From NCBI GenBank assembly GCA_018398765.1, contig JAHBMJ010000071.1, positions 1 to 58,242 of the forward strand: a stretch of 58,242 nt of DNA. Reading direction: 5' to 3'. The notes under the pieces are model-generated. The model saw only the letters and a program-made list of their open reading frames with translations, had not been told where the DNA came from and did no database searches. A program made the position numbers and the translations under genes. This stretch comes from Chromera velia (taxonomy: Eukaryota > Sar > Chromeraceae). Positions 10,689 through 21,650 of this stretch are shown here, piece after piece (positions within the stretch are counted from its first letter, which is position 1; the number at the start of each line of letters is the position of its first letter).

Positions 10689-12100
10689 TGCTTTGTCCCC
10701 CCTGTCCGGCCACCTTATAGCATCCAGTCAGAAGGTAAAGCGAGGATAAGAACTTTAGGGAAATTCTAGAGAAAGAACGTGAGCAACACTCATTCAGGCA
10801 ACGGTTTTAATTACAGAACGTTTAGCTCTAGAGCGATCTGGGATTCCAATTAGCTGGGTTTATTCTATCATTACACAATTTCTACTTATGCTTCTCTCTG
10901 TTCCCCTCTCTCAGAGTCTCAGACTCCCAATCTATCACAAACAGACATTAGCCTTAAACGATCCTATCTGTTGCTCAAGTAACATGTTGCTTGAATGCGA
11001 ACATTGCGAAGGTCAGACTGGACTTCGATCGACGCGCGCGACACGTACGAAACAAAGCGCGGCAGCGGAGCCTGGCTTCGGCACGCGGGCTCATTCAGAT
11101 ACAACGCATGCAGGGTTGCCGATTTTTTTGGCGGTAGACAAGCTTCATTACCGGTAACCGGTAATTACCGGCAGAGTTTGCTGGCAGTTGGCAAAGACTT
11201 GGCAGAATTCTAACAGTCACTAACACTTTTCAATAACCTAAGTCCTAGGTTATAGGTCAATCAATCAATCACTTAAGGCTAGACTTAAGGTGAATTCAAA
11301 AAGTTAATACGTCTTCTGTAGGGACAGCTGTGCGGCCAGTGTGCTTGAAGATGATGCAGGTCGAAGCGATGGGTCCCGTCTTGCACTTGGCATCCAAAGA
11401 CAGAGAACCGCTAGCCGCAATGACCAAAGTTGCACCCGCGCGATTCCAACAACAGTATAAGGAATTCACGTATCAGAACAGAGTTTGGGGAGGAGAGGAT
11501 GAGCGAATGCGCCTCTCCTTGAATAAGTCAATGTGGATCGATCAGTTTCTCCTGCATGGTGCATGCACAGTTTATAGTGTTGCAGATTTGCATAGCTTGT
11601 AGCGCGCTGAGCCCAGGCCGAAGTCTCTGGGGCCGCGGCCGTGAAAAGCCGGCATCAATCAACTCCGGACGCAATCTCCAACAAAAAGAAAGAGTCCGCC
11701 TCAACAATAAAGAAGCAGAACAGTGAGAGATAAAGCAAAGTCAAAAAAGAGAGTAGTTGTTGGACAGACGCTGTCATAGAGCTGTTAGAACTTTTTGCCA
11801 CTTATAGGGGTGAAGCAGTTAAAAACTTATATTTTTTAAATATATTTTTTGTATGTGAATGGGCTTTTCAAATGCTAATAAATACTTAAAAACATGTTTT
11901 TGAAGGTTGGTGCCGCAGGTGAAATTTTTTTTGGGGACTCTAATTTTTATTATTTTTTTTGTTTGTAAAAGGAAGGCAGACTGAGGCCATTACCGGTTAC
12001 CGGCAATTGCCGGTAGACTAGACCTGTTACCGACCAGAAAAGCAACCCTGAATGCATGCGAGGGTCCAGAGGGCGGCGACATAAGGGTAGGACTCCACAG
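10689..12100 (+). repeat. Dispersed repeat A, copy 2, split by a hAT-like element
   Basis: Copy 2 of repeat A runs from TGCTTTGTCCCC to GGACTCCACAG. Its continuity with copies 1 and 3 breaks at 11110 and resumes after the 8-bp duplication at 12051-12058. Only nine bases separate its end from copy 3, so copies 2 and 3 are in near-tandem order. Confidence 0.65.
11111..12050. mobile_element. hAT-like non-autonomous DNA transposon, 940 bp
   Basis: The left end is CAGGGTTGCCGATTTT and the reverse complement of the right end is CAGGGTTGCTTTTCTGG, a TIR starting with CAGGG as in many hAT elements. Flanking 8-mers AACGCATG (11103-11110) and AATGCATG (12051-12058) differ by one base and fit the 8-bp hAT target duplication. 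Subterminal ACCGGTAA-type motifs repeat near both ends (11150-11172 and 11988-12013), as expected for transposase binding sites. The interior has no transposase. One 90-codon frame (11330-11602) is unrecognised. The uninterrupted copies 1 and 3 of repeat A confirm the insertion. Confidence 0.75.
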
Positions 12101-12109
12101 GTCCCTGGC

Positions 12110-12576
12110 GTCACCACAATGCTTTGTCCCCCCTGTCCGGCCATCTTATAGCGTCCAGACAGAAGATAAAGCAAGGACAAGAACCTTAGGGAAATTTTAG
12201 AGAAGGAACGTGAGCAACACTCATTTAGGCAACAGTTTACAGAAGGTTTAGCTTTAGAGCGATCTAGGATTCTAATCAGCTGGGTTTATTCTATTATTGC
12301 ACAATTTCTACTTATGTTTCTCCCTGTTCCTCTCTCTCAGAGTCTCAGACTCCCGATCTATCACAAACAGACATTAGCTTTAAACGATCCTATCTGTTGC
12401 TCAAGTAACATGTTGCTTGAATGCGAACATTACGAAGGTCAAACTCGACTTCGATCGACACGTGCAACACGTATGAAACAAAGCGCGGCAGTGGAGCCTG
12501 GCGTCGGCACGCGGGCTCATTCAGATACAGCGCATGCGAGGGTCCAAAGGGCGGCGATATAAGGGTAGGACTCCAT
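12110..12576 (+). repeat. Dispersed repeat A, copy 3
   Basis: The third copy begins GTCACCACAATGCTTTGTC as in copy 1 and ends near GGTAGGACTCCAT. It lacks the hAT-like insertion and shows the intact sequence GCGCATGCGAGGGTCC at the place where copy 2 is interrupted. Confidence 0.65.
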
Positions 12577-12776
12577 ATAATCATGCATTAGATGGTCTAA
12601 CATTTAATTGTCTTTCTTACAATCGAGAAAAAGAAATAATATAAAGTTCACTTAAAAAATAAAATTATTCTTTAAACTAGTCTTTAAATGTTAATTCAAA
12701 AATCTATTGATCTTCTCAATTCAATTCAAATTATTATTTCATCATGCAGTTGCATTGACCTTTTTTTTTTTTTTTG

Positions 12777-13357
12777 CAAATTTTTTGTGGAAAGAGGTCA
12801 AGTAGTGTTAATGTGCTAGCCAATATCAATGTCTTCATCAAGTAATCCATCACCATTTTGCATTTCTGGGAAACAAGCAACAACACACAATGAAATTGTA
12901 AGAGCCCGAACCTTAATCATTATAATCACTCTACTTGGCCATACACGGTACAGCGCAGATGTTTTTAGAGATCTCTGTCGAATCTTGTTCTTAGCTATTC
13001 CATGCCCACACCAAGAATCTACATCCGACGAGTGAAAATGCCAAAAGGCAGACACGAAACACAACCTATCTCAACAAAGCACCAAAAATGACAAAACCCC
13101 AGAACGCAGCGGACAGAATCAAACAGAAAGGGGGCATACGAAGGCGGTCAAGAAACTTGTTTGGAGGTGACAATGGATGACTGAATAGCAAACACGATAA
13201 TGTCTGGATTCTCCTTTGCCCGCCTTCCTCACACCGGAGAGAAACAGAAATGCCCTCGTCGGGAGGGGGGCGAGGGTGGCAGGGAAAGGTTTGAGAAGGG
13301 GCAGAACGAGAAGGGCCTCTGTCTCTCTCTCTCTCTCCCTCTCCCTCTCCCCCTGTG

Positions 13358-13395
<38 letters not shown>
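12777..13395. repeat. Exact 619-bp duplicated segment, left copy
   Basis: It matches 13566-14184 at an offset of 789 with no difference seen where I compared them. It runs from CAAATTTTTTGTGG through a CT run into a GT microsatellite. On the minus strand it holds a short frame that could be a terminal exon (acceptor ...GTTTCCCAG near 12872, ending DEDIDIG), but no family is recognised. Confidence 0.85.
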
Positions 13396-13405
<10 letters not shown>

Positions 13406-13438
13406 CGTGTGTGCGTGTGTGCGTGTGTGCGTGTGCGT

Positions 13439-13473
<35 letters not shown>

Positions 13474-13564
13474 CGTGTGTGTGCGTGTGCGTGTGCGTGT
13501 GTGTCAGTGTCAGTGTCAGTGTGTCAGTGTGTCAGTGCGTCAGTGTGTCAGTGTGTCAGTGTGT
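13354..13564. repeat. Long GT/GC microsatellite
   Basis: About 210 bp of GT with GC interruptions that turn into a GTGTCA-type repeat towards the right, ending directly at the undetermined base. Long frames with alternating Cys/Val cross it and are artefacts of the repeat. Confidence 0.95.
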
Positions 13565-13565
13565 N
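13565..13565. other. Undetermined base (assembly joint)
   Basis: The only N in the window. It lies between a microsatellite and the exact second copy of the segment that begins at 12777, which suggests a closed gap of unknown size. Confidence 0.9.
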
Positions 13566-14146
13566 CAAATTTTTTGTGGAAAGAGGTCAAGTAGTGTTAA
13601 TGTGCTAGCCAATATCAATGTCTTCATCAAGTAATCCATCACCATTTTGCATTTCTGGGAAACAAGCAACAACACACAATGAAATTGTAAGAGCCCGAAC
13701 CTTAATCATTATAATCACTCTACTTGGCCATACACGGTACAGCGCAGATGTTTTTAGAGATCTCTGTCGAATCTTGTTCTTAGCTATTCCATGCCCACAC
13801 CAAGAATCTACATCCGACGAGTGAAAATGCCAAAAGGCAGACACGAAACACAACCTATCTCAACAAAGCACCAAAAATGACAAAACCCCAGAACGCAGCG
13901 GACAGAATCAAACAGAAAGGGGGCATACGAAGGCGGTCAAGAAACTTGTTTGGAGGTGACAATGGATGACTGAATAGCAAACACGATAATGTCTGGATTC
14001 TCCTTTGCCCGCCTTCCTCACACCGGAGAGAAACAGAAATGCCCTCGTCGGGAGGGGGGCGAGGGTGGCAGGGAAAGGTTTGAGAAGGGGCAGAACGAGA
14101 AGGGCCTCTGTCTCTCTCTCTCTCTCCCTCTCCCTCTCCCCCTGTG

Positions 14147-14184
<38 letters not shown>
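13566..14184. repeat. Exact 619-bp duplicated segment, right copy
   Basis: It matches 12777-13395 and then leaves it inside the GT run, where the left copy has GCGC and the right copy continues as pure GT. The two copies probably represent the same locus (see findings). Confidence 0.85.

Positions 14185-14211
<27 letters not shown>
14143..14211. repeat. GT then GA microsatellite
   Basis: GT dinucleotides (with one GC) run to about 14192 and are followed by about ten GA dinucleotides. Confidence 0.95.
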
Positions 14212-14430
14212 TACGTGCCTGCTTACATTTTTCAGGCGAGTTTCTTTCCCCTCTGCGTTGTCCTTCCTGTCACTCTCTACATTTCCCTTTGATATTTGTG
14301 GCGCTGAAATGCTGACTGAAGAAAGAAGAGTGAATGGAAGAAGAAGAGCATCGACGCCCAGGAAGCGGAAGGACTCGCAACTGGATCAGTTACTGGTGAT
14401 ACACAACTTACTTACACACCGACTTTGTCT

Positions 14431-14468
14431 CACTCATCACTCACTCACTCACTCACTCACTCACTCAC
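14431..14468. repeat. TCAC tetranucleotide microsatellite
   Basis: About nine TCAC units overlap the stop codon and possible last splice donor (GTGAGT on the minus strand) of the neighbouring minus-strand gene. Confidence 0.9.
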
Positions 14469-17400
14469 GGACTCGTCTCTCGTGTCGTTCCCATCCCTAG
14501 GCTTCCTGCCAGCTCTTGCAGTCTTCTCTTGGCAGCACAAGAGAGCCACTGTGCTGGTTGTGTCTCCTCTCTCCATGTCGAGTCAAACAGCGATCCCCTG
14601 AGGAAGTGAGTGTCCCTTCCCATCACGTGCCCTTCCCTTGCACCTGCTGGCGCCGAGACCTCGACAGAGTCGGGAGTTGATGTGCAGTTGCCGTCTCTTC
14701 CTGCCCGGGTGGGGGGCGAATCTTTCGGGATTTCGTCTGGCAATGCGGAGATGAGAAGACGAGGCGCCACGGGCAATGCAGGGGAAACACACAGAGAACA
14801 AAAAACGGGGGGACGGCGATTCAGAGAACAGAATCAAAGACACCCAAAAAGGGCAGCATGAGTCAGCAACCGCACATAGCCTTTGGTCCTGCCCAGGAAG
14901 ACTAGGAGGAGGTGCATTCATCACGGGGATTTGACGGTTCCTGGAAAATAAATGCATGAATGAACGAAAGAATCAATGAGAGTGCGTGACCGGACGAAAA
15001 ATGCATAGGAACCAACTGGTTCAACAGAAAAGCCAAACCAGAAACTGCAAGCAACATCGGTCGCTCGAAGGTCCTCAAAGCGTAAATGTACATTTCACAG
15101 AAAAGTCCCTTCCCGAACTGAGTGCGGAGACTGGAATGCACAGACGGGCGGCCACTGTTCGATCATTCATTGTGCATAATCCCGGCATGATGGGTGGTGC
15201 CATACAGGGACACAGCAGGCACAAAACAGCATGCAAAGCTAGGACAGATACTGCATTGGTATTTGACGATGTGTTGAGGAGGGCAGGGAGGCGGTCGGTT
15301 TGCATCGTGAAAAAGGCCGGTGACTGTCGACGCCCTGGCTGACCAACCTGCATGCCGCCCCCCTCCGGTACCTGACGAGGCGGTTGTTGATGCAGAGATG
15401 GCCAGTGTGGTATCAACAGAGAGAGGTGTGGATTGGATCGACCTGGCAGAAGCATATTGGATCTCTGCTGGACACTCTGCTTGAAGGTGACTGGAAGATC
15501 CATTAGATCCCTTCAGTGCGTTTCTTTCTGCTGAGAGTCCATCTACATGCATGAGGCCACCGCTTCCCTCTAGACCGCCAGTCGAGGTTTCTGTTGCTGC
15601 TTCGTGTTTTGCTCGTAGAAGCTTCGTCAGGGCTTCCTCGGAATCATCCGAAAGGAGCGGTGAGAAGTCAATGAGGATAAATGGGAGAGACTTCAGAAGT
15701 GGGGGGCGCGAACAAAGAGCGGCACAGAGATCACTCAAAAGTCTGAAGACAGAAGGGACATACACACATACAGCTCATCCAAGGCAATGACAAAAACAGA
15801 TGCACAGATACTACTTTTGCACGAGAGGAGACCAAAAGAGACAGACGAACACGTGTCATCATCTGACAGACTGAGACAAGAATCGGAATCCTCCCTCCAT
15901 TGTTGCTGTCGACAGGCAGGCAGGGTCTATGATGTGCATGCAGACCCAACAAGAAGGCGCGAAAGGGAGGGTACAGCCAGTCGAAATGACAACACTTCCA
16001 TCCGTCTGTTTGATCACAGATTCCTTAGCTCGAATGCCAGCACTTTAAAAAGCGCAAAGAAGACATCGAAGAGGCTATAAAGTCTAATCCTCTCCCTTTC
16101 GACTTCTTCTCCGCCCCCCTTCTTGCCGACCCGTTTTTTCCTCTCTGTCTACGTCTGACTTCCTACGTCCCTCCCCTTTCTGGTAGCTGCCGCGGACCAT
16201 CCCACCCTCGTAGCTCACCCCTTTTTCAACTCCAAGAAAGCCCTGCACTTCACCGCCTAGAGGCACTCCTTGCCCTCCTTGAATTGATATGTCACACAGC
16301 TATCGACAGATCAACCCGAACACCGAATCGAAGGAACCAAGGAAGCAAACAAGAAAAGAAGGAAGGAGGGAAAGAAGAAAGGAAGGAAGCGACGAGCAGA
16401 TGAGAAAAGGGAGTGACGGACCTGTCAGAAAGGGGACTTTGGAGAAGAGACATGGGGTGGCTGACTCGCGGGACAGCATGGCGACTCAAGTCGATGCCCT
16501 CAGGGAAGAAGTCACAGGCGCCCCCTGATCTGTCCGTTTCCGGACTTGAACGGATGCGGGCACACAAGGCCGCCACATACTGCTCACACAGCTGCAAAAA
16601 GAAGAGCACCAACCACCACATAGAGACAGACGGAAACGCCCCATGATTCACTCTTTCCCGCCTTTTCTCCATGTGCATTACCCAAGAAGCAAAAAGAACC
16701 AAAGAACCAAAAAGCGAACGGAGAGGCAAACAGACTATATCAATGATTTTCTTTCATTTTCTTGCGTCTCTTCATGCCTACAACGGACAGACAGACTGCA
16801 TGAGTTTTTTCTTTTCCGCCCTTCTCACAACGAACGAACGCTTGGACGAAAAATGACGAAAAATAAATTATTGAATAAAGGAAGGAAGGAGTGAATTATT
16901 GATTCAGTGAACGAATGAACAAATGAACGGACGAATGGACGAATGAATTAACGAATGAACGAATGAATGGAACAGCGAACGAATGAACGACAAGTGGATG
17001 GAACGGAGGAAGGAAGGACGGAAGGAAGGAGTGCAAGACTTATATAAAGGGACCAAGGAAGAAAAGAAGGAAGGACGGAAACAAGCACACAAGCAACATT
17101 CCTGGTGAGAACCAAACTAACCGATTGTGCCAAGTATCGCACAGTAGTCTCTTCCGCAATTGTTTCACGGGAAATTTCCACTCGAAGTCGAAAAGCGGAC
17201 TCTCCCACAAGTTCCTTTTCCGCTGCCAGAAAACCATCAAGAGCAGAAAAAAACAAATCCGAAATTTTGGGACAGTTATATAACTTTCAATGTAGACGTC
17301 ACCGACTGGGCCCACTCCTTTTCTCTCTTTGCACAGGCAGATACAAGGCTGAGTACATGCCGCCTCCGCTCCTCCGGATTTGCATCTTCGTCCAGCTCTT

Positions 17401-17563
17401 TTGACGGTGCAAGAATGATTTGTGCAAACTCGGCAACTGCTTTATGAAAGTGTGCCATACTTTGTGTGGCTGCTTCACGGCGCTCCTCTGCACACACGTG
17501 GAGTGCTGTCACGAGGGTGTCCTCGTTGGTGTGGGAACTCAAGGCGAGACAACTCTCCGTCAT
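14465..17563 (-). CDS. Unrecognised five-exon protein (about 400 aa)
   Basis: I do not recognise this protein. Proposed exons on the minus strand are 17563-17285, 17214-17122, 16591-16422, 15742-15348 and 14736-14465. The start is the ATG at 17563 (MTESCLALSS). Reading phase agrees at three junctions: exon 2 to 3 in phase 0; exon 3 ends with AG and exon 4 supplies the A of AGA; exon 4 ends with G and exon 5 supplies AC. The exon 1 to 2 junction is uncertain, because the better acceptor (CTGGCAG, before 17222) breaks frame and a second AG at 17215 restores it. The product is soluble, mostly helical-looking and Ala/Glu/Arg-rich at the N-terminus, then Ser/Gly-rich (GGLEGSGG, SNGSSS) around residues 215-290. 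No signal peptide or membrane span was seen. The last exon may splice once more at GTGAGT near 14470 instead of stopping at 14465. Confidence 0.5.
16860..17095. repeat. Degenerate GAAC/GAAT/GAAGGA tetranucleotide repeat
   Basis: GAACGAAT- and GGAAGGAA-type units fill most of the proposed intron between exons 2 and 3 of the minus-strand gene. Confidence 0.85.
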
Positions 17564-17936
17564 TCGATGAGGAAGAAATTGAATCAAAATCGGAGACGCC
17601 ACAATGCATGCAAATCAAAATTCGACGCTCAATCAAAATTGACACACATGCGACGACAAAGATCTCGAAGCTCTTTGCATGCAGACTTGCTCCATCTCTT
17701 TCAGCTCTTGAAAAAGGGTTTGGCCAGCAATGGCGGCTACCACTGTCCGCAGTGTCCGTCTACACTGCGTAGTCAAGTTCGGACATTTTCAGAAATTCAT
17801 GCATGATCGACAGATCCTACATAGGAGACGCGGGTGCAGAAATTTTGCATGGCCAAACTCTGCATGCGCATGCCGCGACTACGGCGCCCCCCCCCGCGCG
17901 GTTCCCCGGGCCACGCTGCCGCGCGGCTAGCGTCCC

Positions 17937-17977
17937 CGCCCGGCTGCCCGAAGGGCTGCCCTTCGGGCAGCCGGGCG
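17937..17977. repeat. Perfect 41-bp inverted repeat in a GC island
   Basis: Two 20-base arms (CGCCCGGCTGCCCGAAGGGC and its reverse complement) flank a single T. The arms would form a very stable hairpin. The surrounding region, about 17880-18085, is GC-rich, and fragments of the same word (GGGCAGCCGGG) recur at 18042-18058. The flank to 18361 is ordinary non-coding sequence. Confidence 0.85.
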
Positions 17978-18361
17978 CTTAAGTAAACCCTTTCCCCCCG
18001 GTTGCCCTAATTGAAAATCTGTCTAGTGCTGGGAAGGGCTCCAAAGGGCAGCCGGGGGACAACCGGTAACAACCGGGGGGACTCCTCGCCCCCGCAGCTA
18101 CTTTAAATAGCATGCTTCACATATGAAAGACTGCCAAAGCCCGGAGTTTGATTCAAAGACCATAACTTCCGGTCCACAAGGTCATAAGAAGGCTTCTTAG
18201 GGGTATTTCGATCATATGTTTTCCAATCTTCTTGTATCTTCTTACTTTCATGGTTGTCATATCAATGGTCAATCTAGTAAATCTAGTTGTCAATTAATTA
18301 GAGCTTTTCATTTGTAGCTTGATATATATACAGTTTCATTAAGCAGAATAAAGTCAGTATA

Positions 18362-18802
18362 ACTAAGAAGTCCTAGAGAAATCTGCCTACTTGAAAGATG
18401 GAAAGATGGATTGACATACACACTTTTACTCAGCAATAGATCCAACCTTGAACATGCCTACGATCACTGGTTACGAAACAAGACACCTACACTGTCCATG
18501 TAGTTTATATGATCCGTCGGGTTCACTCGGTACATCATACATGGATGCACTATCACAGTAGTGTGACTTTAGGCAGTCTGTCCTTCTCCTCTCTTCGGTG
18601 TTTGATCCGTTTGTCTGGAAAGCATGCAGTTCTTGTTTGTATTGCATTTTGCAGTCTCGATTGAATTTCATTTTTTTGCATGCATCAATAATTCCATGCG
18701 TATGCAATTAATTTCCGATTCCGATGGTGGCGCGACTGCACTTGAGGACAAAGATGGATTAGAAGCTCTGTAGCGACGTCAGGCGACGACACTAACTTTA
18801 TA
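18362..18802 (-). repeat. 3' LTR of the minus-strand copia element
   Basis: It aligns with 25549-25989 over its whole length, starting ACTAAGAAGTCCTAG on the plus strand and ending CTAACTT plus a few bases. About 20 scattered substitutions separate the two LTRs. The outer edge is abutted by CAGTATA. Confidence 0.85.
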
Positions 18803-20500
18803 TACACCCTTTCATCCTTGGACTTGATAGTTTGTTTGTTTTCTTCTTTTTGAGTCAAATACTCACTTCGATAACTTTCTTCTTGGAGGTTCTGTCTGTC
18901 CCAGCATTGCGCACCGCTTACACTCCTTTCCCTCCAACTCTCTTTCCTTCTCCTTTTTTTTTCTCTCTCTTCTCTGTCTTGGGTCTCTTCTTCTGTGTTC
19001 CTTCTTGTCTTCTCTCTGCTTCGCCCTCGGGTTGGCCGGACCCTTGTTTCACGAGAGTTCAGACAGTCAGGTTGTTTCTTTTTTTCTTATTCGATCGATC
19101 GATTTTTCGCTTTCTCCCCTTGCTTGCTTTCTCCCCACCCCCCCCCTTTCAATCGATGGAACGAGTATTGCAGTTACTGTTCTTTCTTTCTGTCTTGTAT
19201 TCTAACTGCCACTTCACTTCCATGTACATGCTTCGAGATTGCTCTTTCTCTGTTTCTCGTTCTCCTTACTTCCTTCTTTCTTTCTTTCTTTCTTCTTTTT
19301 TTCTTTCTTTCTTTCTTTTTTTTTTTTTTCTTCCTTTCTTTGTTTTCTCTTCTCGTCTTGGAGACTACGAGCGGTCACTTCCTTCTCATTGCAATGGACT
19401 CTGCTTCCTCTAGGCTGTCAGGACTTTGACTCGGTCCTCTCTATGACGTGTTTGGTCTGCCCTCTTTCAGACCTTGAGTGAACCTCGCCCCACCTGTCGG
19501 TGCTTCCTCCTTATCTTGATCCGGTCATAAATTCCTCCCTTCTTCCTTTTTCTGTTCTTCCTCTCTGTTTCTTTCTATCTTTTTTTTTTTTCTTTCTTCT
19601 TCTTTTCAGATTTTTTCCTTCACCCTGTCCCTTTCCTCTTTTCCTCTATTTTTTGCCTCATTTACCTTTTTTTCATCTTCTTTCCCCTTTCCTTTTTTGT
19701 TTCTTTATAGCTTTCTGCGGCTCTCTAACTTTATTCTCCTCTTTCGTTCTTTTCTTTTGGTTCCGTAAATAGCCTGTTGCTTTCCCCTGTTTGTCTTCGT
19801 CTTCCTTCCTTCTGTCTTCCTTTCTCTTTCCTTCTCATCCTTTCTCCCTCTCTTTCTGCTCCTCCATTCTCTGCTTCCCTATTTACTGTTTCATCTCTTT
19901 TCCTTCTTCCTTTCTATCACTGTTTATTTTTTTTTTCCTTTTCTTCCTTCTTTTCTTTTTTTTTTTTTCTTTCCTCTTCATATTTTTTTCATTGCTCTGC
20001 CTTTTTCCCTCACGACATGCACCCTTTGCCCTCGTTCTGCCTTGACAGTAACCAACTCCAAAATCTGACCAATCATGCATGCTCTCTTAAAGCCCCTCTG
20101 CAGCCACAAGGTGATGCCCAAATAGATCTCTGAGCCCAGACAAGGATGAGAAGGAAACCTTGGAGGGACAAGAAGGGACACTTCTAAGATGAGAGAAAGG
20201 ATGAGAAAGACAGAAAAAAAGACGCGAAAGAGTTAGCACTTAAAATCATGTAGGTACGTCTGCAGAAAAAGAGATTGGATCAGTCGCTGACCTGCCTTGC
20301 TCCCACCCAAAACCGCATCGAAAGAACAACGTAAATGCACACCCTCACTCACATGCATTCCCTCCCCCTCTTCCTTTGATGGACTCATCCCCTTTCCCTT
20401 GACCACGCCTCTTCGTCTCTGTATGTGCAAAATCGTGTCATGTCACTGACTCACTCGCCTTCAGCACCTTCCATCTCTTTTCTTCCATCCTCCTGTCAAA
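18803..20500 (-). other. Polypurine (minus-strand) spacer between RNase H and the 3' LTR
   Basis: On the plus strand 18830-20000 is more than a kilobase of nearly continuous C/T with TTTC runs (19265-19340 and others), so the element's sense strand is purine-rich. No protein is encoded; Phe/Ser/Leu frames are composition artefacts. 20040-20500 is mixed sequence without a recognised gene. Confidence 0.6.
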
Positions 20501-20512
20501 CTTTCCTCCCGC

Positions 20513-20881
20513 CTATCCTTTCTTCCCCCAGATCGGCTTCGTGAGCCAATCCACCTGGTTGAGTGCTCTCGGTGTCCAGACGATTCCACGTTCTGGGTTT
20601 ACCCCTATCCTTCTGAATGTCTGAATGATATAATCGAGTTTTTGCCCAACTTTTGGCTGCAGCTCTGGCTCTTTGGTGACTTTGCCTGACCTCAGACACA
20701 CATGTAGAACAGTGGAATCGATATATACGATAACCTCAGGGAATGGCCCCATCAGTTCGTCTATGAGATACAGGATCCTCCAGATTTCTTTTACCCCAAA
20801 TTTCAGAGAGATCAGCTCACCTGCATATAAACTATCCATCAACCTCTCCTCCTCCTCCGACTTAGGCAATGGTCCTGGCAT
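20513..20881 (-). pseudogene. Copia RNase H, C-terminal part
   Basis: The frame contains AGELISL (catalytic Glu), VIVYIDSTVLHV (catalytic Asp) and the closing ALNQVDWLTKP, which corresponds to the copia ADxLTKP motif. It is preceded by two stop codons that separate it from the first RNase H motif (HVYTDCG) in the frame at 20954-21385. The enzyme would remove the RNA template strand. In this copy it cannot be made in one piece. Confidence 0.75.
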
Positions 20882-20953
20882 GACGTCTTTCTCGGTCTTG
20901 TAAAAGACTGGGTTCTACTCACCCCCTTCTTCGCGTGACCACGTTTCATCTCC

Positions 20954-21450
20954 CTAAAATGCCACCACCCCCTTCCTGACCATTTTCGTTTTCTTTTTCC
21001 TCCCACAATCTGTGTACACGTGCACTTTCCTCCCCTTAAAGTTTCCCCCCAGAGGCCTCAGTTCGATTCTTTGCTTCTCTTTCTTCACTTTCTCGAGGAC
21101 CAAACCTATATTGCGGAGTATGCGTCTGCAGGGGTTTTGGACGTGCCGCTGAAGCTTGTGGCAGAACACACAGTTCTTCCACAGGAGCTTTGTCCCCCAC
21201 CTTAGAATTCCATTTGCTGCTCCCACCTCATCCTGGATTGAGGGATCAATCTCCTCCATCTCCACCTCCCTCATTGCATGCTTATCGACTGCAGCTTTTG
21301 ATCCCTCCGCCATTTCAAGAATGCGGTCTGTATCCACTTCCTGCAGGTACTTCATCTGTGACAAGTACAGCCCCCCCCTCTCCATCTGGATGTCGATGCC
21401 TGTGAATCGGTCGCTCCCCCCTTCCGGAGCACTCCGACCTTCTCAATCTT
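20954..21450 (-). pseudogene. Copia reverse transcriptase, C-terminal remnant, and start of RNase H
   Basis: The frame at 20954-21385 begins with the RT segment GGLYLSQMKYLQEV, matching the copia pattern of a Gly/Ile-rich strand followed by LSQxxYI, and ends with RNase H motif HVYTDCG. In the same reading frame upstream, past one stop, a segment reads HHVEDIQGAG, which looks like a degraded YVDD active site. Fingers and most of the palm are absent. Upstream (21660-22100) lie a Gln-rich repeat and an acidic linker instead. Confidence 0.65.
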
Positions 21451-21650
21451 CATTTTTTTTTCCTAATTCCTCTAAATCCGACTCGACATGCTCTCCTGCT
21501 CCTTGAATGTCCTCAACATGGTGGAAAATCATATTGGTGGCTGGGCTTCTCTCACACGGTACCCCTTCTTTCATTCCATCTCTTCCTGCTCCTTCTCTTC
21601 GCACCAACACTGCCTCCTCTACGAGTGTGTAGTCGCCTACCTGCTAGAGG

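Noticed and set aside
13200-13634. Long frames with alternating Cys and Val (up to 144 codons)
   Set aside because: They are translations of the GT microsatellite and include the undetermined base.
18832-20133. Several plus-strand frames up to 193 codons that look like membrane proteins
   Set aside because: Phe/Leu/Ser richness comes from the polypyrimidine block; the region lies inside a minus-strand retroelement.
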